This document shows positions 1-4,598 of a stretch of 8,715 nucleotides of DNA, piece by piece (within the stretch, counting starts at the first letter, position 1; every line of letters begins with the position of its first letter). The notes beneath the pieces are model-generated. The model saw nothing but the letters and a program-made list of their open reading frames with translations. It was not told the DNA's origin and made no database searches. Made by a program: the position numbers and the translations under genes. Source of the stretch: an uncultured Pseudomonadaceae bacterium (lineage in GTDB: Bacteria; Pseudomonadota; Gammaproteobacteria; Pseudomonadales; Pseudomonadaceae). Location of the stretch: the NCBI GenBank assembly GCA_947630465.1, contig CANRHT010000081.1:1-8715 (forward strand). Direction: 5' to 3'.

Positions 1-83
1 AAAGTTGTATCTGCGGCAATAATCACCGGCTTCACTGACCACAAGGTGTCATCTAAATCAAAAGTAATTAAACGAATACTCAT
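1..83 (-). CDS. yigB: HAD-family phosphatase, YigB-like, N-terminal fragment (runs off the left edge)
   Basis: Only the first 27 codons are in the window. They read [19 protein letters not shown] and onward, which contains haloacid dehalogenase motif I (DxDxT: Asp9 as nucleophile, Asp11 as acid/base). The stretch [14 protein letters not shown] closely resembles the start of E. coli YigB, a phosphatase able to act on the riboflavin intermediate 5-amino-6-(5-phosphoribitylamino)uracil. The ATG overlaps the xerC TGA in an ATGA arrangement, so it is probably translationally coupled. The position directly after xerC matches both the enteric and Pseudomonas orders. The HAD superfamily is secure; the exact substrate is inferred from context and a short match. 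Confidence 0.8.
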   Translation of the reverse strand, partial: MSIRLITFDLDDTLWSVKPVIIAADTT

Positions 84-973
84 TCAGTTGCTTTCCGTTT
101 CGCGCGAGGATGCGCCTGATCATAAACTTGCGCTAAATGCTGAAAATCCAAATGGGTATAAATTTGCGTGGTACTGATATCCGCATGCCCAAGCAACTCT
201 TGCACTGCACGCAAATCATGCGATGACTCAAGAATATGACTGGCAAAAGAATGACGCAGCATGTGCGGATGTAGATGCTGGCCTAGATCACGCGCCCCCG
301 CCAAACGCACGCGCTCACGCACTAATTGTGGACTCATACGCCGACCGCGCACACCAATAAACAAAGCGGGATCATCCGACTTCACTTGATCTCGTACCAC
401 CAACCAGCGCTGCACGGCGGCAATCGCTTTACTGCCCACAGGCAACAAACGCTGCTTATTGCCTTTACCCAACACAGTAACCAGCCCCTGCTGCAAATCG
501 ATATCGACAATATCAACACCCACCAACTCCGACAGGCGCAAACCTGAAGAGTACAGCAATTCTAAAATCGCATGATCACGGCACCCAGAAAAATCATCCG
601 CCACCGGGCTATCGAGCAATTGTTGCGCGCGGTCAACATCGAGCACTTTGGGCAGTTTACGCGGGCCTTTGGGTGGACGAATGCCCGCCGCAGGATCGTG
701 CAGGCACAGCCCTTCGCGGATTAAATAGGCATATAACCCCCGCACCGCCGACAATAAACGCGCAATACTGCGGCCTGACAAGCCACCTTTGTGCAATTCA
801 GCGACCAGTTCACGCAAGTGCGCAATCTGCAGATCAGCCCAAGCACTGAGTGTCTGCCGCTGAGAAAACTCGAACACTTTGGCTAAGTCACTGCGATAAG
901 CACTTAAGGTGTGTACCGAGACTTGGCGCTGCGCTTGCAAGTAAGTAAAAAACGCCTCTAACTGAACCTGCAC
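80..973 (-). CDS. xerC: Site-specific tyrosine recombinase XerC
   Basis: XerC acts with XerD at dif near the terminus to resolve chromosome dimers at division. The 297-aa length is normal for the family. Residues about 1-85 form the helical core-binding (SAM-like) domain, and about 105-290 the catalytic domain. The full catalytic set is visible: Arg146 (SSGLRLSEL), Lys170 (LGKGNKQ), His237 and Arg240 ([12 protein letters not shown]), His263 (LLGHADIST) and the nucleophile Tyr272 (QIYTHLDF). The C-terminal [16 protein letters not shown] signature is typical of XerC. The start is GTG at 971-973, preceded by a GAGG ribosome-binding site 6 nt upstream; no in-frame ATG fits better. It lies 23 nt after the DUF484 gene and overlaps the HAD gene by 4 nt. 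It should be functional. XerD would be the alternative, but the neighbours favour XerC. Confidence 0.95.
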   Translation of the reverse strand: MQVQLEAFFTYLQAQRQVSVHTLSAYRSDLAKVFEFSQRQTLSAWADLQIAHLRELVAELHKGGLSGRSIARLLSAVRGLYAYLIREGLCLHDPAAGIRPPKGPRKLPKVLDVDRAQQLLDSPVADDFSGCRDHAILELLYSSGLRLSELVGVDIVDIDLQQGLVTVLGKGNKQRLLPVGSKAIAAVQRWLVVRDQVKSDDPALFIGVRGRRMSPQLVRERVRLAGARDLGQHLHPHMLRHSFASHILESSHDLRAVQELLGHADISTTQIYTHLDFQHLAQVYDQAHPRAKRKATE

Positions 974-996
974 AAGCCACCTCGATACATCAGCAT

Positions 997-1695
997 TTAT
1001 TTAACTGCTCGCAAAGACGCCAACATCGGTGGCAAAAGACGCGCCAGCACATCAGCCAAATAGGTTAAAAACAACGTATCAACGGAATTACTGTAACGCT
1101 GCTGATCGGTACTGCCCACGGCCAATACACCGTGTATACCATTGTGTTCAAGCGCAACAACCGCCGCTGACTTCACCTCGCTAGCTTGTTGCTTACCAAA
1201 CAAAAACTGCAATTCTTTAGCGCGCAGCACGCCACAAAAGGCTTTACCACCCACCAACAAGCCACCGACATGCTTGTGCGCCATTTTCAGCGTTGTGCTG
1301 CGCCCGACATGGAGAGGTTTATCGCTAAACAAGGTTAAAGCAAAAAACGACACCTTAAATGAATGGCGCAAGCTATCGTCGACTACACCGACCAGTTCAT
1401 CCAGCGTCTGCGCCTCAAGCATTTCCAGCACCAGACGGCGCACCTTATCGAACAGACGATCATTATCGCGCGCCACATCCATTAAAGCCGTTAAGCGGCT
1501 GCGCATATCATCACTGCGCTCACGCAATACTGATATTTGTCGCTCCACCAGCGAGATCGAACTGCCGCGCGTATGTGGGATACGCAGCTGCAATAACAAC
1601 TCATCTTGCTGATTAAAAAAGTCAGGGTTATTTTTCAGGTAAGTTGCCACCTGTTCTGCACTGATCGCAGCAACGGGCTTGCTCTTTTGGTTCAT
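997..1695 (-). CDS. yigA: DUF484 (YigA family) protein
   Basis: A 232-aa member of DUF484, a family of unknown function with a GAF-like fold that almost always sits between dapF and xerC. Recognisable blocks are an N-terminal helical segment [20 protein letters not shown] (residues 16-35), the IPHTRG..ISLVERQ..VLRER block (39-60) that leads into a probable coiled coil (50-90), and a C-terminal GAF-like part ending in [19 protein letters not shown] (177-195) and [16 protein letters not shown]. The ATG overlaps the dapF TGA (ATGA). An AAGGA ribosome-binding site lies inside the dapF 3' end, 11 nt upstream, so translation is probably coupled to dapF. No enzymatic motif is visible. Its constant linkage to xerC suggests a related role, but this is unproven. 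Confidence 0.92.
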   Translation of the reverse strand: MNQKSKPVAAISAEQVATYLKNNPDFFNQQDELLLQLRIPHTRGSSISLVERQISVLRERSDDMRSRLTALMDVARDNDRLFDKVRRLVLEMLEAQTLDELVGVVDDSLRHSFKVSFFALTLFSDKPLHVGRSTTLKMAHKHVGGLLVGGKAFCGVLRAKELQFLFGKQQASEVKSAAVVALEHNGIHGVLAVGSTDQQRYSNSVDTLFLTYLADVLARLLPPMLASLRAVK

Positions 1696-2525
1696 AAACG
1701 AATCTGTCCTTCATAAATACGCGTCGCCGAACCGGTAAACTGTACGCACTGATCGTTTGCAGACCACTGTAACCAAGCCCTAGCGTTACTGTTAACCATC
1801 TCAACATGCACGTGCTGATTTACCCAACCCTGTTCAATGGCTGTGACAGCAACGGCAGTCAGTCCGTGATGAAAACTGTCAATCACTCCCGCACCCAACT
1901 GCCAGGTCAGCACACTCAGATGACTGCTATCTTGAATATGCACCAAACTGATACTGGTACCACGCGGCACAGCAGCATGTTGCTCCAAACCAGCCATCAA
2001 CTCTGCAATGGGCACCTGCGCAATATCGGCCACACGTAACACAGCATGCAAGCCACACAATGACAGCACACTGAAATCACTATCGCGCAACCAAGACGGG
2101 TGTTGTTGTTGCTGTACAAAAACACTGGGCAGCGCCAAAGGTTCAAGCAAAGGCTCGGGCGGCTGCAATGGCAATGCAACTGAACCGTCAGCATGCACTT
2201 GTACCTGCAGTACCGTGTGACGTAACTCAATTCGCATCTGCGCTTTAGAAATCAAACGCTTATCGGCGACCAAACGCGCCACGCAACAGACGTCACTGGC
2301 GAGCCAGTCCACTTCTGCACCATTTTCATCAAAAATACGGCAGCTGAAATCCACATCCGGTTGCTGCGGCACTTCGATCAACGCTAGGCGTCGAAACCCC
2401 ACGCCATAGCGTCGATCACTCCAAGCACGCATTTGCTGCGGTTGGATATAGGCATACTGACTGATTAAGTCGAGCACCATTAAATCATTGCCTAAGCCAT
2501 GCATTTTGGTAAAACGCAACAGCAT
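1692..2525 (-). CDS. dapF: DapF-family protein, predicted catalytically inactive (diaminopimelate epimerase pseudoenzyme)
   Basis: By position, length (277 aa; the family is about 275) and sequence this is DapF, which converts LL- to meso-diaminopimelate using two cysteines. The start FTKMHGLGNDL, the GVGF segment, PDVDF..RIF, VARLVADKR, the EQGW segment and the tail YEGQIRL are family-typical. The active site is not. The first catalytic-Cys loop (normally CGNGARC) reads LASDVCC, residues 75-81, with Leu75 at the Cys site. The second (ACGTGAC) reads SFHHGLT, 217-223, with Phe218 at the Cys site. Ligand residues recalled from H. influenzae DapF (Gln44, Asn64, Asn157, Asn190, Glu208, Arg209) correspond to Arg46, Asp66, Gly158, Ser191, Gln209 and Leu210; only Asn13 is kept. 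The reading frame is intact. The ATG at 2523-2525 lies 1 nt after the lysA stop with a GGAG site 7 nt upstream, and an earlier in-frame ATG inside lysA is not needed. I am confident of the family and of the loss of cysteines; whether it has a new role is unknown. Confidence 0.9.
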   Translation of the reverse strand: MLLRFTKMHGLGNDLMVLDLISQYAYIQPQQMRAWSDRRYGVGFRRLALIEVPQQPDVDFSCRIFDENGAEVDWLASDVCCVARLVADKRLISKAQMRIELRHTVLQVQVHADGSVALPLQPPEPLLEPLALPSVFVQQQQHPSWLRDSDFSVLSLCGLHAVLRVADIAQVPIAELMAGLEQHAAVPRGTSISLVHIQDSSHLSVLTWQLGAGVIDSFHHGLTAVAVTAIEQGWVNQHVHVEMVNSNARAWLQWSANDQCVQFTGSATRIYEGQIRL

Positions 2526-2526
2526 A

Positions 2527-3777
2527 CTAAGACTCCGGCAATAGACTTTCGTGAGCGTACAACTCTTTGATTGTTTCACGGCGACGCACTAAGTAAGCCT
2601 GATCACCATCAACCACCACTTCAGCTGCGCGTGCGCGAGTGTTGTAATTGGAACTCATTACAAAACCATAAGCACCCGCTGAACTCACCGACAGCAAATC
2701 ACCTGCCACCAAGGTCAACTCGCGTTCTTTGGCAAGAAAATCACCGGTTTCACAGATCGGTCCAACAATGTCATAACAACGTGGCAGACCTGAACGCGGC
2801 TTGACCGCCTGCACATCCATCCATGCTTGATACAAAGCGGGACGCAATAAGTCATTCATCGCTGCATCAACCACAGCAAAATCTTTATGCTCGGTATGCT
2901 TAAGGTATTCCACCTTGGTCAACAGCACTCCAGCGTTCGCAACAATGTAGCGACCCGGTTCAAACACCAAAGCCAACTTACGCCCTGCTACACGCTCACG
3001 CACAGCGGCCATATATTCGCCGGCACCCGGTGGGTTTTCATCTTGATAGCGCACACCCAAACCACCACCTAAATCAAGGTGCTGGATATTAATGCCACGC
3101 TTAGCTAAACGATCAACCAGCAGCAGTACGCGATCCAGTGCATCTAAAAAAGGTGCAAGCGTTGTGAGTTGTGAGCCAATATGGCAATCCACGCCTTTAA
3201 TGGAAATATTACTCAGCACTGCCGCACGCATGTATACCGACTCGGCAGTATTGATATCAATTCCGAACTTATTATCTTTCAGTCCGGTTGAGATATACGG
3301 ATGAGTGCCTGCATCCACATCAGGATTAACACGTAACGAGACGGGTGCAATCACGCCTAAGTGTGCAGCTACTTCTTGCAATCGATCCAGCTCATCGACT
3401 GATTCAACATTAAAGCAATGCACGCGCACTTCTAAGGCGCGCTGCATTTCTTCACGGGTTTTGCCCACACCGGAAAACACGATACGCTCCGGCTGTCCGC
3501 CCGCCGCGAGCACACGTTCAAGCTCTCCGATGGAAACAATGTCAAAACCAGCACCCAAGCGCGCTAAAATATTCAGCACACCCAGATTAGAGTTGGCTTT
3601 TACCGCATAGCACACCATATGCTCAACGCCTTCTAAGGCATCGGCATAACTGCGGTATTGCGCTTCAATATGTGCACGCGAGTACACATAGGTTGGGGTG
3701 CCAAACTGCGCCGCAATGCTCGATAACGCCACATTTTCGGCGTGCAGCTCACCCTTTTGATAAGTAAATGCTTGCAT
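2527..3777 (-). CDS. lysA: Diaminopimelate decarboxylase LysA
   Basis: LysA is a PLP-dependent fold-type III decarboxylase that converts meso-diaminopimelate to L-lysine, the last step of the pathway, in the cytoplasm. The 416-aa length is usual. The PLP-binding lysine is Lys60 (CYAVKANSN) at the start of the alanine-racemase-like barrel. Other active-site blocks are present: His199 (DCHIGSQL), the phosphate-binding glycines GGGLGV (237-242), EPGR (273-276), the substrate Cys342 (CETGD) and Tyr370 (GAYG). The ATG is preceded by AAAGGGG at 6 nt, which overlaps the lptM stop, and the two genes are 12 nt apart. dapF follows after 1 nt. Everything suggests an active enzyme, in contrast to the adjacent DapF homologue. 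Confidence 0.97.
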   Translation of the reverse strand: MQAFTYQKGELHAENVALSSIAAQFGTPTYVYSRAHIEAQYRSYADALEGVEHMVCYAVKANSNLGVLNILARLGAGFDIVSIGELERVLAAGGQPERIVFSGVGKTREEMQRALEVRVHCFNVESVDELDRLQEVAAHLGVIAPVSLRVNPDVDAGTHPYISTGLKDNKFGIDINTAESVYMRAAVLSNISIKGVDCHIGSQLTTLAPFLDALDRVLLLVDRLAKRGINIQHLDLGGGLGVRYQDENPPGAGEYMAAVRERVAGRKLALVFEPGRYIVANAGVLLTKVEYLKHTEHKDFAVVDAAMNDLLRPALYQAWMDVQAVKPRSGLPRCYDIVGPICETGDFLAKERELTLVAGDLLSVSSAGAYGFVMSSNYNTRARAAEVVVDGDQAYLVRRRETIKELYAHESLLPES

Positions 3778-3789
3778 ATCAGACCCCTT

Positions 3790-3930
3790 TTAGAGTTCGT
3801 AGCGATCTTTACGGTGCTCATGAGCAGCTTTTTCATCATCAGGATGGTACAGCGGCCCTTTTTGCCCGCAACCTGTCAAACTGAGCAACATCAGTGATAA
3901 CACAAAAAACGGAAGCATGATGCGCTTCAT
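3790..3930 (-). CDS. lptM: LPS-translocon maturation lipoprotein LptM (YifL/LppL family)
   Basis: A 46-aa lipoprotein precursor. It has a basic start (MKR), a hydrophobic segment (residues 5-17) and the lipobox LTGC with lipidated Cys21. The mature peptide starts [12 protein letters not shown], the conserved signature of the YifL/LppL family. In E. coli this protein (LptM) binds the LptD-LptE translocon and helps correct disulfide formation in LptD; the role here is inferred from family. The start was chosen at ATG 3928-3930 because AAGGA lies 6 nt upstream and the signal peptide begins exactly there; an in-frame ATG further upstream would put 28 unsuitable residues before it. It is the first gene of the lptM-lysA-dapF-yigA-xerC-yigB run. 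The mature part is only 26 residues, shorter than in E. coli. Confidence 0.9.
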   Translation of the reverse strand: MKRIMLPFFVLSLMLLSLTGCGQKGPLYHPDDEKAAHEHRKDRYEL

Positions 3931-3963
3931 AGTAAATCCTTCGTAAAAATTATTAATGCATTG

Positions 3964-3992
3964 AGTATACCGACCACTCATAACCTTGCCTA
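3964..3992 (-). promoter_or_regulatory. Putative sigma-70 promoter for the lptM-lysA operon
   Basis: Reading the minus strand, a -35-like TAGGCA (3987-3992) is followed after 17 nt by a -10-like TATACT (3964-3969). This lies about 33 nt upstream of the lptM start. The hexamers match 4/6 and 5/6 of consensus. The motif AAGGTTATGA fills part of the spacer and is shared with the opposite promoter. No start site has been measured; this is a pattern-based prediction. Confidence 0.5.
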
Positions 3993-4028
3993 TGCGCAGT
4001 TCGGCTGTCAGCACTAGGAAGGTTATGA
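3978..4028. repeat. 51-bp near-palindrome between lptM and cyaY
   Basis: The outer 10 bp are a perfect inverted repeat, TCATAACCTT (3978-3987) against AAGGTTATGA (4019-4028). The similarity extends to 18-nt arms (3978-3995 and 4011-4028) that differ only by two compensating one-base indels: GCATAGGCAAGGTTATGA versus GCACTAGGAAGGTTATGA. The 15-nt centre holds a further CAG-TTCGG-CTG mini-hairpin. The arms occupy the spacer regions of the two back-to-back promoter candidates. It could be a dimeric operator, a duplicated bidirectional promoter or a cruciform-forming site. Confidence 0.75.
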
Positions 4029-4042
4029 AAAAGACGTATTAT
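4015..4042 (+). promoter_or_regulatory. Putative promoter for cyaY
   Basis: TATTAT (4037-4042) matches 5/6 of the -10 consensus and lies 8 nt after AAGGTTATGA, exactly the geometry seen on the opposite strand for lptM. The -35-like TAGGAA (4015-4020) is weak (3/6) with a 16-nt spacer. A second candidate -10, TATAAA at 4051-4056, has no reasonable -35. The support is mainly the mirror-image similarity to the lptM promoter. Confidence 0.35.
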
Positions 4043-4114
4043 GAGGCGTCTATAAACCCTTGCTGTATGCATACCGACTGTTTAGCCCATCAAAAAAATA
4101 TAAAGGAGCTCGTA

Positions 4115-4447
4115 ATGAGCCTGAGCAATAGCCAGTTCCACGACCTGATTGATACCACTCAGCACCACTTAGAAGACATTATCGATGAGAGCGATATCGA
4201 CATTGATATCGAAAACAGTGCGGGGATTTTAACCCTGACCTTTGAAAACCAGCATCAGTTGATTTTAAGCCGCCAAGAACCACTCAAGCAGCTCTGGGTT
4301 GCTGATCGCACCGGTGGTTTTCATTTTGATTACGACAGTGACAGCAAAGCATGGCGCTGCAACGGCACTCAAGAGACTTTGGCACAGATGTTGACCACGA
4401 TTTTATTGGCACACACTCAACATTCGTTCGATTTGAGCCGCTTATAA
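4115..4447 (+). CDS. cyaY: Bacterial frataxin CyaY
   Basis: CyaY is a small cytoplasmic iron-binding protein that interacts with the cysteine desulfurase IscS and modulates iron-sulfur cluster assembly. The 110-aa length matches the family. An acidic first helix and ridge (residues 20-33, EDIIDESDIDIDIE) precede the core strand block AGILTLTFENQHQLILSRQ (36-54). Then come the EPLKQLWVA segment and GGFHFDYD, all typical of CyaY. The ATG at 4115-4117 was chosen because AGGAG lies 6 nt upstream; an in-frame ATG at 3986 would add 43 unconserved residues and start inside the palindrome. It is divergent from lptM and convergent with cyaA, the arrangement that gave the gene its name. The P. aeruginosa order as I recall it has rnk between cyaY and cyaA; none is present here. 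Confidence 0.95.
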   Translation: MSLSNSQFHDLIDTTQHHLEDIIDESDIDIDIENSAGILTLTFENQHQLILSRQEPLKQLWVADRTGGFHFDYDSDSKAWRCNGTQETLAQMLTTILLAHTQHSFDLSRL

Positions 4448-4477
4448 TCTACTGCTGCTAAGTCTGAATGAGTGATC

Positions 4478-4550
4478 AAGGTGCGCACTTAGATTGAACT
4501 CGCTGCGAGCGATCTCAGTGCGGCACCTTAAACCTTGTCTTATATTTTTA
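4478..4550 (+). terminator. Long hairpin plus T-rich tract after cyaY
   Basis: The left arm AAGGTGCGCACT (4478-4489) pairs with AGTGCGGCACCTT (4517-4529), giving 12 base pairs with one bulged G. The stem continues past one mismatch with AGAT/ATCT (4491-4494 and 4512-4515). The apex can form a TCGCT-GCG-AGCGA hairpin. On the plus strand the stem is followed by AAACC and then TTGTCTTATATTTTTATATT. The T-rich part begins about 5 nt late for a classic intrinsic terminator, but the structure is strong. It most plausibly ends the cyaY transcript and may also block read-through from cyaA. Confidence 0.55.
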
Positions 4551-4561
4551 TATTTATATGA

Positions 4562-4577
4562 TCGCCGCAAGCGGTGA
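4562..4577. other. Small GC-rich hairpin just beyond the cyaA stop
   Basis: TCGCCGC (4562-4568) pairs with GCGGTGA (4571-4577), with one G-T wobble, effectively closing a CAAG tetraloop. It lies 22 nt past the cyaA stop in the direction of cyaA transcription. On that strand the following bases are A-rich, not T-rich, so it is not a canonical intrinsic terminator. It may protect the mRNA end or act with the larger hairpin in the same gap. Confidence 0.35.
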
Positions 4578-4598
4578 CGAATAAGCCTGTTACTGCAA

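Noticed and set aside
1142..1612. Plus-strand open frame of about 156 codons opposite the DUF484 gene
   Set aside because: It is Ser/Thr/Arg-rich, resembles no family, has no convincing ribosome-binding site and lies entirely antisense to a clear conserved gene.
2283..2306. Frameshift as an explanation for the loss of the first catalytic loop of dapF
   Set aside because: The protein is family-like in the same frame immediately before (RIF, EVD) and after (VARLVADKR) the loop with no net length change, so substitutions and not an indel pair explain it best.
2526..2579. Longer dapF starting at an ATG inside lysA (18 extra residues)
   Set aside because: The extra residues are not part of the family, the family N-terminus MLLRFTKMHGLGND starts exactly at 2525, and a GGAG site is correctly placed there.
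3931..4014. Longer lptM with 28 additional N-terminal residues
   Set aside because: The extension contains no signal-peptide features and crosses the promoter; the normal lipoprotein start has its own AAGGA site.
3986..4114. Longer cyaY starting at 3986
   Set aside because: It would add 43 residues with no frataxin similarity and begin within the palindrome; AGGAG directly precedes the ATG at 4115.
4483..4525. Haemophilus-type uptake signal pair in the hairpin (AGTGCGG and its near complement)
   Set aside because: The core AAGTGCGGT is not complete in either arm, and the gene content points to Pseudomonadales, so the likeness is probably chance.
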